This document shows, piece after piece, positions 11,790 through 24,576 of a stretch of DNA of 64,000 nt. Under the pieces are notes generated by a model, which worked only from the letters and a program-made list of their open reading frames with translations, was not told the origin of the DNA and ran no database searches. Position 1 is the first letter of the stretch. Every line of letters starts with the position of its first letter. Position numbers and translations under genes: made by a program. Source of the stretch: Cryptomeria japonica (taxonomy: Eukaryota > Streptophyta > Pinopsida > Cupressales > Cupressaceae); contig NC_081405.1 in the NCBI RefSeq assembly GCF_030272615.1, positions 20,048,547-20,112,546 on the forward strand, read 5' to 3'.

Positions 11790-12369
11790 CCTTATTTGTA
11801 GCCCCAACTCCTTCGGGCTAGTTTCAAAAACCCAATATATTAATAAAATTTAAAAACTCTATTACCAATTGTTGTAACGTTTTCACACATTGTCCCAATG
11901 CAAATGGGGACCCCCACTTTTTTGCTTGGTAGCATAGTTCCTTTGCTTAGTCGTCTAGCTTGGTAGTAGTTTTGGTGTCTTTAACCTCTTTCTTGTGAGG
12001 GAATGCAATGCCTTTGTCATCAGGATGTGATCAAGTCGGGTAGTCTAGCAGCAATCGGATCGCCCTCTAGACTAGTTTGGAGTCTTTGCAGCTCTAAGTA
12101 CTCAAGTGATAAGTGAGAGTCAAATGATAGGTGAAATTTTTTCTTGACTTGCTCAAATTCACGATTTTGAGGTGGAATGCAATGATTTTATCCATGACTC
12201 TCTCAAATCCACGACCCCTTGGTGAAGTGCAACAATTTGCCCACCACTTGTCAAAATCCATGATCAGACTTCAAAATGTTAAAAATCTCAAACTTAAAAC
12301 CCCAATCAGATCTTAGTCAATGGAAAATCAGACTTGAAGTGATTAAAATTAGACATGAAAATCAGAAAT
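11790..12369. other. Spacer between the two terminal-repeat-like tails
   Basis: Contains a minus-strand purine-rich run AAAAAAGTGGGGGTCC (about 11907-11922) that resembles a PPT, and a weak array (about 12080-12300) of TTGCTCAAAT / CACGA words recalling the hairpin array at 8072-10195. No gene is seen. Confidence 0.35.
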
Positions 12370-14085
12370 CAGAATACTTAGAGTGGAATATCAGGTATAT
12401 TTGATGGTATCTTGTTTGTTTTTGCAGGTGAATAAGGAAGAGAGTGAAGGAGCTAGTTGCGAGCAACATCAAGGCAGGGATGCACTTCGAGGGAAAGGCT
12501 TCACCAAGGCTCTCTCTACAGCACTTCAGCAAGAGAATGCATCTCAAAATCAGGCCACACGAAGACTCACACCAACCTGAAAGTGGATATGAAGAAGACA
12601 ACAAGCCGGAGGTGGATTACATTTATCCTTCAAAGAAGAAAAATCTACCCATCATCAAGGCATTCAAGAATGTCAAGACATACAAGAGGTGGTTGCAAGA
12701 ATCAAATCATACAAAGAGGATCAGGCATTCACAATGAGGAGGAAGTTGGACGATTTTGAATTTCTTCTGAAAATCCAAGAATTGTTACCAGTACAAGAGA
12801 GTAATCCAAGACAAAGGCTTCAAATGAAAGGATTCAAGATCAAGGATAGGTGAAGGTGATCAAATTAAATAAGATGATACAATTTGGGAATATCTCCCAC
12901 CATCATCTCACCTCAAGAGATATGCTTCAAACACCTACACTTTGTGATGATCTACAAGATGAGCAAGCTAAGGTGGCACCTAGTCATCTTCAACCCAATC
13001 ACATCATTCCAAGTCAAGATGTCCAGATTCAATGCACTTGACTCATCCAACGAGGAGGATAACTACCACATGTGGAGGCACAAAGTTTGATGTACCTAGC
13101 CTCATCACTCATTGGTGCACATTCAAAGGACATGTGTCCTAAAATGTAATTTTATCAATGGTCAAGCATTAAATGTTATGTAATGGGTATAACAAACCCT
13201 AATTAGGGTTTCTATCTTTCAATCTTGGCAATTGATTTGGATTTGATCTTGGCCATTCATTTGTAAAGGGAAGTCTATAAAGGGCTTTCTCTCCTCATTT
13301 GTAAAGGTTAACAGACAATACTTGGCAGGTAGATCATTAGCAAATAGCTAGAGTGAGTAGGAGAAAAGGCGATTGTTGTCAAGACTCTGTTGCAAGAAGC
13401 ATATTATTTTCATTGAAGATATGGTGAATTTCATGTGTTGATTCAACATTTTGCATGGTGTTTGCTTCTCATTTGTTTTGATGTTGATTAGATGGATGGA
13501 AGTTATTGTGGATGATTAATGGTGAAATTCGTATGCTCATACTTCTTGTATTTTGTTGATTGCTAAATACTTTGCATGGTTAACAAAACTCTTTATATAA
13601 GCTCAACTTTGATTACTACAAATCCATTGATATGCATCACATTGATGGTGTCTATGTTGTTGGTGGTGATTTAAGCATCATAAGATTACCTAAGAAAATT
13701 GCACTAGCTTTGTGGAGTTGTTCTTTGCATGGCATAGCAAAATCTAGTAGAGTTTCACTAAATCATTCATAGTCTCTTACATCTTAGGATTAGATTTAGC
13801 TTTCTTAACCCTCAATCCCTTTTGTCCTTTTTTTTAAAATCAAGTAAACTTCCAACTGCATTCAAGAGTTCAAGTAAAACGTAAATCCCCTTGTGATTCC
13901 AGCAATAATCACATCAGAACACTGAGTCCATCCACAATATAAAGTCAAGACCTGACTATCCGAACCTTGGAGTTGTCTTATTTGATCACAAAGTTTAGCA
14001 TCCAAGAGCTTTTTGTTCAAGAGAGGATAAGATACTTAATTTTTTATTATATGTTTAAAGGTGTCATAAAAAACACATCAACACT
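12370..14085 (-). repeat. Terminal-repeat-like tail, copy 2 (ends …ACACATCAACA)
   Basis: A diverged partner of 10240-11789 in the same orientation, about 2.1-2.3 kb away, ending at the same ACACATCAACA edge. Sequence beyond the edge differs (ctgattaaaaaa here, actccttattt in copy 1), which fixes 14085 as a real boundary. Small overlapping open frames near 12383-12759 lie in different frames and look fortuitous. It could be an LTR, a solo LTR, or the end of another non-autonomous element. Confidence 0.55.
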
Positions 14086-14334
14086 GATTAAAAAAAAACA
14101 ATTACACAGAGCAACTGAAACAATCTCACAAAAGAAAATTAAAAAATCAGTATAATACAATAAACACAGAAAATCTACTAAAAGTTTGAAGTAATTAAAA
14201 AACAGAGAGAACCTATTATCGTTACAAAAACTATTCAAAGCTTTGGAAAACTAAATTGAAGGTAAGGAGAATCAGTCCAGTTAGACTTTATGTGTGACAG
14301 AAATTAAGTGAAAGATTTAGAAACAATGAAAACT

Positions 14335-14520
14335 TGTGCTCTTGAAAGAGAGGTCACAAGTTTAAATCCCACAAGGGGGTAAGGTATGTACGCCTCGTTT
14401 GTAGTGCAGTTAGGTACCTCCCGCAAGGAGTATGAGGTAGTCCCATATTGCTCTAACCCATCTGTATACCCATATACAGATTGCTGGCATCGTGTACTAT
14501 AAAAGACCCATTCCTTTCCT
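14335..14520 (+). mobile_element. Possible tRNA-derived SINE remnant
   Basis: AGGTCACAAGTTTAAATCCC at about 14350-14370 looks like a degraded Pol III B box (consensus GGTTCGANTCC) inside a tRNA-like context, followed by a body containing TACCTCCCGCAAGGAG. A clear A box, target duplication and 3' tail were not found, so this is tentative. Confidence 0.35.
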
Positions 14521-15786
14521 TATATGAGACAAATCCCAAAGCCTACACAAAATATATCATCGTATTCAAGAAGACATACAACAAAGTCATTTACCAAGAA
14601 ACCCCATTAAAGCTACCCTCAATCTTACAAACGTAGAAAATTTTTAAGGATTGGTGCATAAATTTCTACAAGACTGTTAAAATCTAAAAAGTTTAGCTTA
14701 CCATTTTATAAGAGCAAATTACCAACTTTCATGATGATTACTGCACAAAGACTCAATCTTGGAAAGAAGAGGTGGGATCCTTAAACATCCAGCAACCCCT
14801 TTATTTTGATCATATACTCTCACACTATTGGTCACAACAGTATATAATAAAATTTTCAAAGCAACTGATAGTGAAAAAATAAGTCATTTAAGAAGTTCCA
14901 GAAGAAAATTTGTAGCTCATTGGAATTAAGGTCATATAAATTCTTATTTCTATTTATACATGCATAAAATACATTAGTCTTAGAAGTCCCTAATTGTAAT
15001 AGGAAAATTAATAAACTGGTAATATTTCGTTAAAAAACCCAAATTTCGCACACACATTGCGAAGTAACCAAATTCAGGCGATTATAACGTAGAAACACTT
15101 CAGTTCAATCAACCCCTAACCCCCAGTTCCCAAGTGTCATTTCCTGCAAACATCAAAATGCCAAATTAATGCATTCATGTTCCAATACCCAGAAAATCGA
15201 ATACAGATTTGGACACGGTCATCTCCATGCCAAAATCACAAAAAAGGTAATCTCATATGGTAGCAAAGTCATATATCCCAAATTCAAGTGTACAGTACAG
15301 GCCTAGAAAATCCTAAAACACTTTCAAATTGTGCCCTGCAATTAGCTTGTTTAAAGCCCTAATGATGTTTTTCAATTTGAGTGACCGAAACCTATAAACC
15401 ATTCAAAACCAAGATTTTGGCATCTCTAATTATTCAGGAACTTAACGAGAATTTAACAGAAGAAATGAAATATCAGAACTTCTCAGCTAATGAAGGAATA
15501 AAAGTATTGAAGCAGCCGAATTTCAAACAAATTGAAGTCTAAATCAAGGAATAAAGAATAAAATACCTCCAAGTTATAAGTTTTCAATATAATAATTTCC
15601 AGCAAAATCAATCCTTTCTAGAGACGGTCACACATTATAAGCACACCTAACCCTAAGAAAAAAAAAATGGTTTAGAGTTTGCAGGAAAAATAATGTAACT
15701 CTGCAGCAACAGAAAAACCTTAATATTTAATCATTATTATAAATTCTATATAATTTCTTTTATAATTTTTTTATTATTTATATTTA
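14521..15786. other. AT-rich stretch, no gene recognised
   Basis: No convincing frame, repeat or RNA gene. The last 100 bp are T-rich and may include the degraded poly(A) end of the adjoining LINE, seen from the other strand. Confidence 0.45.
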
Positions 15787-15919
15787 CTTTTATATTAAGA
15801 ATAAGGAGATCAAAATTACAAGAGATCGCAGAGTATCAGAGTACAGAGGCTAAGCCTCACACCATCTAAAAAGAGTATTTACAATGAACCAGCAGCATAT
15901 ATAACTTAAATTACGACAA

Positions 15920-18900
15920 TTAGTAAAGCACATCATCCCAGGTATCCACCCAAGCCAGCCAACCCATAGCGCCATCCATCCACACCATGCTTTTCTGATC
16001 TTGAATTTGTTTCAGCATGTAAACCGTCTCATTAGTAGCATTGTGAGGTCTTCTTTTAATCTCCTTTCTAATTCTGCTGAAAGTTTGATTGAAATCATGT
16101 ATATTATCCAAATGCAACCTCCGAAATATCCATTCTTAATGTCATTGGCAAAAAAGGTAGCATGAACGTCCTTGAGCAGCCTTTTGAATTTAGCCTTGTT
16201 GATTTTCATGGTGATCTGAATCTACGAAAAAAATTTAGAATATGTGAGACTTCGAAAAGACTCAGTAAGCATTCTGGGGATATTTTGAAACCTTTCTTCA
16301 TTTCTGCACTTCCAAATTTGCCATAAAATGCTAGATGAGGTAATATCCCAAAACATGTTAACATTTTTTTTAGCATTAGAGATAAACCCAGTAATAACTT
16401 CAAAGAAATTGAAATTAGAAGGGATAGAAATACCGAACATTAACCAAACCTCTTTAGCAAAACTGCACTCAAAGAAAATATGATTTCCCGTTTCCGGGGT
16501 TCTGCAAATGGTGCAATAGTTAACATCAGAGAAAGAGCTCCTAACAGGAAGCTTATTAAGAATAAGTAACCATTTAAAACATTTAATTTTAGGATCAATG
16601 GAGCTTTTCCAAAGATAATCAAAATACTTTTTCCAAGAATAAATATCCAAATCAGTATTCCAAATATTGTTAACATGATTGATAACATCAACATTATAAT
16701 TTAAAACAGAATAAATATTCTTAGCCTTAAGCTTAGAAATGATAATACCATCAGGCCATTTTATTTTTAAATAACTATTAGAGTCCACATGACACAGAAA
16801 AGGAATGTTTTTACTAGCTTTAACAATCATACTATAAGTCTTTTTATGAGAATCAGGAAGTTTAAACTTATTCTTAAGATCCTCCCAAATGATAAGTCTG
16901 TCCATTTCAAAGATATCAATGAATTGCTTGATTCCAAGGTTAGCCCAATACTTAGCCGAGCACCATTGGGTAAGAGCAAGAGGTTTATCACCAAGCTTAA
17001 GGTTCCACCAAATGGACCTTTCACCATGGAGGGTTTTATTATCAAAAAAATCTTTGTTAGTGATGAATTGCCTAACATGGTTCTAGGCTTTCCAGATGGA
17101 TTTAAAGACTGTTGAGCCTTGAACAATAATAGGAAATTCACCACAAATGAGATCAGTGAGAGGAAGATTTTTCCAGAATTTGGCACTTTTAGGATATCCC
17201 CTCTCAATATTGTTACGAATCAAAACTTTCCAAGGCTCATCTCCCTCCAAGGCATGAAAGATCCATTTGGAGGCCAAAGCAAGACCGCTAAGTCTCAGGT
17301 CTTTCAACCCCAGGCCTCCAAGGAGCTTATCAACATGACACCACTTCCAATTGACAGAATGCATCTTTTTATTTCCCTTCCCATCAGACCAAAGATAATT
17401 TCTTATAGCCTTCTGGATTTCCATAACTTGATAGTCATTAAACATCCAAGCAGAGGCATAATAAATGTTGTAAGAGGACCGAATTTTTTGGCAGACTTGG
17501 ATCCTTCCAGCAAAAGATAGAGACCTATTGTGCCACTTGTTTAGTTTATTATGGATCTTATCCTTAACCCAGGCCCACATCTCTTTCAAAGAGGGGTCAA
17601 CAAAAAAGGGGATACCCAAATATCTGACAATTTTAGAGGGGCCACCCCATTGGAAATCAAATTTATTAAACCAATTAGGAGGTTGATCATCCCAACCAAG
17701 ACAAATAGATTTGGCATGAGACAATCTAGCTCCTGAAATTTTACAGAAGAAATTAAGTTTTTTAATCATAGCAACAAAATTGTCTTCAGAGGTTTCATGA
17801 AACAGAGAAGTATCATCGGCAAACTGACAGTTAATAATCTCTTTATTATTAGGAAGAATGACACCTTTAACAGCTGGGGATAAAGTGTTGTCTCTAAGAA
17901 TATAAAAAAGAGCTTCAGAAGCAATAACAAAAAGGGCGGGAGCAAGAGGACACCCTTTCCCAAAGGGAAAGAAGTAGACAGGGAACCATTAACATCAATT
18001 TGAGCATGAGCATCCTTGAGAAACATATTCACAATGCCACAAAAGAAGGACGGGAAACCAAAGGCCTGGAGCATCATATTAATAAAGCTCCATTCAATTC
18101 TGTCATAAGCCTTTTCAAAATCCAGCAAGAACATAGCAACCTTTTGATTAGAATGCTTGGCCCAGTTAAGAGCTTCCCAGCTGGTAACAAGATTCTCTAA
18201 AATATATCTGCCCTTCACAAATCCAGTTTGGGTAGGACAAAAAAATTTGGGGAGAATGGGCTCAAGCCTGTTTGACATAATCTTAGCCAAAATTTTATAA
18301 GAAACATTTAAGAGAGTTATAGGCCTCCAGTTTTTAATAAGGGATTTATCACCCACCTTAGGGATAAGCTTAATGATACCAGAATTAATGTCCCTACCCA
18401 GGGTTCCAGTATCAATGGCTTCATTATAAATATTAATTAAGACTTTGCTAATCCATTTGATGTTGGCCTCGTAGAATTTAGCAGGCAGCCCGTCAGGTCT
18501 AGGAGCTCTATCATTATTAAGGGAATTGATGGATTTCTCAATTTCCTCTAGAGACAAGGGCTGCTCAAGATTAGAAGCATCCTTAGCCGAGATCTTATGA
18601 GGAATGAGATTCTTACACTGGTCTCTAAGGGCCCTAGTCTCCTGAGTATCCTCTGAAGTAAAAAGATTTTTATAAAATTCAACAAATTCATTCTTTATAA
18701 TCTCTATGTCTGTAGTCAAGTGATTATTAATAAGCAGTTTATCTATAGACTCTTTAGCTTGCTTATGTTTAATAAGATTAAAGAAAAATTTACTTCCTCT
18801 ATCTCCATATTGAAGCCAATGGGCTCTTGAACGAATTTTCGCACCAAGAGCTTTATGATGTTGATGATTTCTGAGAGCATTTTTAGCATGGGCAAGCTGG

Positions 18901-19940
18901 TGACAGAGATAAGGATCATCCGGATTATTTTGGATATCATTCTCAGCATTATAAAGATTATTATTAAGCCAAGATTCCTTAAACATATAATCTTTGGCCT
19001 TCTTTTGGCCAATAGTTTTTAAAAAATTCTGCCAAGCAGAGACATCAAGATTCCACCTATGGATATAGGATAGAGAGGGAAAATGGGACTCATTGATGAG
19101 TCTAATAATGGAGATGGCAGCAAGAATGTCATTAACCTCAAGAAGGCTAGTGTTAAGAATGCATTTATGGTCAGAATGATTACTAGAGTTAGGTGAGCAA
19201 CCGAGATTAACAGATATAGAGATAGGGTGGTGATCCGAAAGGGTGGTAGGGGAGACAAGCACCAAGTTATTATTTTTATCAGGTATCACAGAAAAGAAAT
19301 TGCTATTAAGATAGAATCTATCAAGCCTAGAGTAGATTCTGTATTGACCTTTCTAAAAATTACACCAAGTAAACTAGAGGCGAGGGTTATTATTCTTGTT
19401 TCCCCTTAAAGGATCAAAAAGGGATTTAGCTCTTTTAAAGTTGTTCTAGGTAAGTCTTTCCTGATCTTTCCAAGAAAAAGGCAGACCTCCCATTTTATCT
19501 TCCTGATTCTCAACCATATTGAAGTCACCTCCAAACATCCAGGGAATGTCAGGAAGCGAGGTGAGCCAAGTCCAAAACGAGCTTCTTTCCATATAATCAT
19601 TGGCAGCATAAACAGAACAAACACCAAATTCCATATCATTATGATTAAAGATTAACCAAATAGCTCTATTACAAGGAGAAAAGCCGAAACTTTTAATCTT
19701 AGGTCCCCATTTGGGGTTGAGAAGAATCGTCACACCACCCCTACCCTGAGGGTGATTAGTGGAGAATTTGATAGCATCTCTCAAAATAAAATTAAGATTG
19801 GATTCAAGATTGAATCCAGTAGATTTAATTTCTTGCAGCATAATCATATCAATATTAGTTTGAGACTTGATAAAATCCTTGATAATAAACTTTCTATCAG
19901 GACATTCCAGCCCTCTAATGTTCCAAGAAACACAATTCAT
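15920..19940 (-). pseudogene. LINE ORF2: endonuclease, reverse transcriptase, zf-RVT (degenerate)
   Basis: The start at 19940 overlaps the ORF1 stop as ATGA. The first 164 codons are an AP-endonuclease-like domain with WNIRG, LQEIK, YAAND and GGDFN; SDHHPI follows in the next open block. The reverse transcriptase has KLIPK, NWRPITLL, TGFVKGR, LDFEKAYD, then after a frameshift near 17960 the block with CPLAPALF and FADDTSLF, and YLGIPF. The zf-RVT region carries CFKWL, CTICRTPETGNHIFFEC. In-frame TAG codons lie at 19446-19448, 19374-19376, 19353-19355, 17083-17085 and 16222-16224; a second frameshift is near 16120, after which the frame closes at about 15920. Apart from these lesions the domains are well preserved, suggesting fairly recent inactivation. 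The enzyme would nick DNA and prime reverse transcription of the element's RNA. Confidence 0.88.
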
Positions 19941-21703
19941 TGTGACATGATTAGAGCATTAGATGCCTCAGCACCCACAATTTCCTCCATAGGAGAAGCA
20001 TCTTCAGAGTCTGTTTGATTTTGCTTTTTACTGTTCTTGTTTTTATTCTTGGATCCTGGAGGTCTTCCTTTCCTTCTAGCGGTGAGGATGTCCTCATTAT
20101 CTGATAGAACAGGAGAGGAAGCCTCCAACTTCGAAAACTGATTATTAGCGACAGGGGTTGTCGGAATGACTTCAACTATGAAATCATCCGTAATCTCTTT
20201 AAAATCTTTCACAAGGGGGTTCTGTTTTGAGGAAGTGTGTTTGGTGGGAGCTTTAGGAACAGTCAGAGGGGAGGCCGAGGGTTTGGCAACATCATTAGTA
20301 ATCATATTAGTTGCTGAAGGAGGGGATATAAGAAGCATATTAGGGGTCGAGTCCTTTTTGCTCGACCGATTCTTCCTTTTTTTTGTAACAGTTTGAAAAC
20401 CATCTGTATCCACAATGCTGGTAAATGACACATTTTGAGAGATCGTTGTTTGTATCGGAGAGGGGAAAGATTGAGAGGGAGCATTTAGGGAAGGCACAGG
20501 ATTAGTTTTAGCAGAATAAGGCGGAATCGGCTGGTTAGAAATGGGGAGGTTAAAAGGGTTAATAACTTTTTGATTTTTATTTCTGATAATCGAGCAATCT
20601 TTCCTTAGATGCCCTTCTTTCCTACATAAAAAACACGCATTCAAACCACCTAGGGTTTCAATAGGGCAGGAAATTTGCTCATTAACAATGGATATGTTAA
20701 TTTCTTTGGGTAGATCCTGACCAGGTTTCAGAGCAATAAGAACCCTTGCATCTAAATGCGGGACTAACCGAGCAGAATCATCCATTCTTAGGAATTTCCC
20801 TAGAGGTTCAACCAGCTGAGGTATAAAACTCCATAAGAAAGGAGGAATTTGTTTTATGAGGACCCATCTTGGAGCCGAAAGAGCAACCACCTCATCAAGG
20901 TTAGCCTCTGCATTCCAAGCCAGAGCCCTAAACGTGGTGTTGTCGACCATCCAGTACTCTTTTTTTAGCACAGCCTGTTGAGAATCGTTATTGACAAAAA
21001 ATACAACAAATAATCCTTTCTGAATCTGCCTACAAAATGAGATTTGATAACCAAGCTTTAAGTTCCAATAATTATAAAACCAATCGTCTAAAAATTTTCT
21101 GGCAGGCACTTTATCAATTTCAACCGCAGAGAAGAAAATGGCTGTGTTACTCAATCTTTCTTTTTCCTTAATAATCTCATTCAACATTTCAGGATTGGGA
21201 GTAACATGAAATGCAGAAGGGTCCCCAGGATGCTTACCGTTTGTTGTGACTTCATTTTGCGCAGGTTTGGCGAATCGAGCACCAGAAGCGATTGCAGGAG
21301 AAGATTTAGCAACCACGTCCAGAAAAGATCTCTGCTTATTGCCAGGGTTTGGGCTCAGTTTTGACACATTGTTGGTAGCGTTTTGGATTGATTTCGCAGC
21401 AGATGAATTAATACTATGGGGTACTGAAGTAGCCGAAAATTTAAACGATATATTAAGTTTAGGGCTAGAGATTAAGGGTGGATCACACCTAGTAACTTGT
21501 CCGGTCGCTGAGTCATCATCCTTATTTCCTGCCACCTCGCCAGTATCGAAATATCCCACGCATCCTGTGACACCAGCGGTATCCCCTGGCGGATCGTGAC
21601 CTGACATACTAATTATGTCGGGAGTCACCAAAATTCGCACTTTTGCTATATCAGATCTGCCAAAATTCCTCGAAAAACTTTTCGAATCATCAAAATCAAG
21701 CAT
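19937..21703 (-). CDS. LINE ORF1: DUF4283 and CCHC zinc-knuckle RNA-binding protein
   Basis: An intact 588-codon frame. About residues 175-350 are a DUF4283-like domain (RKFLDDWFYNYW, KGLFVVFF, ALAWNAEANLDEV, WVLIKQIPPFLW). A zinc knuckle CFLCRKEGHLRKDC (CX2CX4HX4C) follows near residue 355. The C-terminal third is low-complexity, Ser/Pro-rich and basic, with RRKGRPPGSKNKNKN, an AT-hook-like GRP core. ORF1 products of plant L1 elements bind the element RNA. The first ATG gives a protein of typical length. Its TGA stop overlaps the ORF2 ATG by one base pair step (ATGA), which would allow termination-reinitiation. It is striking that this frame is open while ORF2 is broken. Confidence 0.88.
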   Translation of the reverse strand: MLDFDDSKSFSRNFGRSDIAKVRILVTPDIISMSGHDPPGDTAGVTGCVGYFDTGEVAGNKDDDSATGQVTRCDPPLISSPKLNISFKFSATSVPHSINSSAAKSIQNATNNVSKLSPNPGNKQRSFLDVVAKSSPAIASGARFAKPAQNEVTTNGKHPGDPSAFHVTPNPEMLNEIIKEKERLSNTAIFFSAVEIDKVPARKFLDDWFYNYWNLKLGYQISFCRQIQKGLFVVFFVNNDSQQAVLKKEYWMVDNTTFRALAWNAEANLDEVVALSAPRWVLIKQIPPFLWSFIPQLVEPLGKFLRMDDSARLVPHLDARVLIALKPGQDLPKEINISIVNEQISCPIETLGGLNACFLCRKEGHLRKDCSIIRNKNQKVINPFNLPISNQPIPPYSAKTNPVPSLNAPSQSFPSPIQTTISQNVSFTSIVDTDGFQTVTKKRKNRSSKKDSTPNMLLISPPSATNMITNDVAKPSASPLTVPKAPTKHTSSKQNPLVKDFKEITDDFIVEVIPTTPVANNQFSKLEASSPVLSDNEDILTARRKGRPPGSKNKNKNSKKQNQTDSEDASPMEEIVGAEASNALIMSQ

Positions 21704-21784
21704 ATCATTAATTAATTTTTGTCTTAAAATCCGAAGTTAATCTAGTCATGTAAGTATTTTACTTCCTTGATTCATTCTTTCATC

Positions 21785-22159
21785 ATTTATATTTATTTGG
21801 TTTTTTAAGGTATTATTAGATGTCCACTCTAACATACTTTAAGTTCTAAAATATTAAATATTTATAAGTTTAAGTGAATGTGTAGTATTTTTTACACATT
21901 TTGCTTTTATTTCTTTGAAGAGATTTTTTACTTAAAAAAAATCATCTAAATAGTTATGAAAAATAGAATATTATAAGTCTATTAGAACATTCCTTTACAT
22001 TTTTAACTTTTTTTTTAGAATATGTTAACATTTTAGAAAATCCAACAATTTTATATGATATATATAAAGCTTATAAAAAATTTATCCAACTAAAAATTGT
22101 TTTTTTTTTAAATACATAAATAAACAAATAAATTTCATTTAAAGATTAGTACAAAAGAT
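21785..22159. other. AT-rich spacer, no gene recognised
   Basis: Homopolymer-rich sequence with no useful open frame. Confidence 0.5.
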
Positions 22160-22622
<463 letters not shown>

Positions 22623-22639
22623 TATTCACAAAATATATC

Positions 22640-23320
22640 ATCATGTTCAAGAAGATAGAGTAGGAGAGATGGGGTGAATAAGAGAAAGATAGAGATAATG
22701 AGATATAGATAGAGAGGGAGAGGAAGAAATAGAGAGAAAAAGGAGGTAATAGAGAGAAGAGAGAGGGGGAGAGATAGAGATAGACAGGGAGAGGGAGGGG
22801 GAGAAATGAGGAGTGTGTGTGAAAGTGTGAGAGATATTGAGATGGAGATGGGGAGGAGTAACAAGGAGTGTGTGAGAAAGATTTAAAGAGATAGATAGAT
22901 AGAGGATAGAGAAATAAAGAGATATAGAAAGACGGAGTAACACAAAGAGGAGAGAGACGAAGAGGGAGAGATAGAGAGAGATGGGGATAGAAAGAGAAAG
23001 TGATAGAGAGAGGGGGGGGGAGAAATGAGGAGTGTGTGTGAAAGTGTGAGAGATATTGAGATGGAGATGGGGAGGAGAAACAAGGAGTGTGTGAGAAAGA
23101 TTTAAAGAGATAGATAGATAGAGGATAGAGAAATAAAGAGATATAGAAAGAGGGAGTAACACAAAGAGGAGAGAGACAAAGAGGGAGAGATAGAGAGATG
23201 GGGATAGAAAGAGGAAGTGATAGAGAGAGAGAGGGGGGGGATGTGGAGATGGAGAGGGAGACATAGAGGAAGAAGGAGAGGGGAAGATAGAGAGAGAGAG
23301 AGAGTGATGGAGAGATAAAT
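22640..23320. repeat. Degenerate GA-rich tract with a 219-bp tandem duplication
   Basis: Purine-rich sequence in which a unit beginning gagaaatgaggagtgtg occurs at 22801 and again at 23020 (offset 219 bp), with few differences and the same internal landmarks (AGATATTGAGATGGAGATGG, ATTTAAAGAGATAGATAG). It represents slippage or unequal exchange inside an imperfect microsatellite. Confidence 0.85.
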
Positions 23321-23879
23321 TAAATGTATTATATAAATTTAAATTAAATTTCAAAATATAACTATTCTGTAATAAATTAAAATTTTAATAAGATAAATAA
23401 TTATAATTAAATTAATTCTAATAAATTTTAATTATTATTTATAATTTCATAAAAAGATAAATAATTAAAAATGAATTTTAAACTTAAATCTAAAATAAAA
23501 ATAGAAATAGAATAAACTAAATACAAAATCACAATATATGAAAATTCAAATATAACTAATAGATTAGAAACAACATTAACATTAATTGATTCACAATCTG
23601 AATCCTAACCTTAAGATTTAACATATCTCAAATGATGCATTATGTAGTTTGGTAGGGTATGTTCTCACATTATTTAGATCAAATCTTTGGATATTCTATT
23701 GTGTCTAAATAACTTAAGTATAATTGTGATTTTTTTTTCAATTGGTTATGTGTGCATCTTGGCTAAATATAACCATAATTAAGTATTATAAGGGTTATGG
23801 TTAGGATTATTATAAATTTTGGCATTAATAATAAATACTATAAGTACTTTTAAGTACAATTCTATTTTTGTGTGGGATT
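23321..23879. other. AT-rich spacer, no gene recognised
   Basis: Sequence dominated by A/T runs between two microsatellite blocks; no frame, repeat boundary or RNA gene seen. Confidence 0.5.
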
Positions 23880-24115
23880 AAGTACTAGCAATTGCACTTT
23901 GGTGTGCAATAGGTACACCGAATAGGTGTGAAAGATCAATTAGGGAAAATGATGTTGTTTGTACAAAAAAAGTTTAAATGGAGTTCTAAGTGATAGCTTC
24001 AAATCAATTATGCATCCACTTACAATGATTCAAACATAACTAAAACAAAAAACTATAAATCAAGAAGATAATTAAGATTCATTGTTAATAGACTCGTGTT
24101 ATGTTTGCAATAGGG
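23880..24115 (+). repeat. Microsatellite-linked module, copy 2
   Basis: A diverged copy of 22160-22489 (ACTAGCAATTGCACTTTGG start, TATGTTTGCAATAGGGAGAG end), shorter by internal deletions and again followed directly by GA repeats. The shared boundary with the microsatellite suggests that module and GA tract were copied or moved together. Confidence 0.7.
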
Positions 24116-24310
24116 AGAGAGGGAGAAAGAGAGAGAGAGAGGGAGGGGGGGGGTTAGAGATAGAGAGAAAGATAAAGATAGAGGTAGAAAGTGATATAGA
24201 GAGAGAGGTAGAGAGATGGAGATATATAAGGGCTAGAGAGATGGAGAAATAATGAGATAGAGATAAAGGGAGAATTAAATAAAAATGGAGAGATAGAGAT
24301 ATACTAAAAG

Positions 24311-24342
<32 letters not shown>

Positions 24343-24344
24343 TT

Positions 24345-24432
<88 letters not shown>

Positions 24433-24520
24433 GTGGTGAGATAAAATGAGAAAGAGAGAGATGGAGGGCGGTAAGAAAATGATAGAGAGATAGACAAATA
24501 CTAAGAAGTGGAGATATAAT

Positions 24521-24576
<56 letters not shown>

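Larger units (their letters stand above)
15787..21784 (-). mobile_element. L1-type LINE, near full length
   Basis: A non-LTR retrotransposon with plant L1 layout: ORF1 (DUF4283 plus zinc knuckle), then ORF2 (endonuclease, reverse transcriptase, zf-RVT), in order along the minus strand. There is no integrase or LTR. The outer limits are tentative: ATTTATATTTA occurs at 15776-15786 and at 21785-21795 and could be a target-site duplication, but it is AT-rich and may be chance. A clean poly(A) tail is not visible. ORF2 is broken, so the copy cannot move on its own. Confidence 0.85.

Noticed and set aside
12383-12759. Three overlapping plus-strand frames of 65-100 codons
   Set aside because: They overlap in different frames within a repeated non-coding tail, and the homologous copy at 10310-10480 does not keep any of them.
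17119-17520. 133-codon plus-strand frame and other frames antisense to LINE ORF2
   Set aside because: Shadow frames of the well-supported reverse transcriptase on the minus strand.
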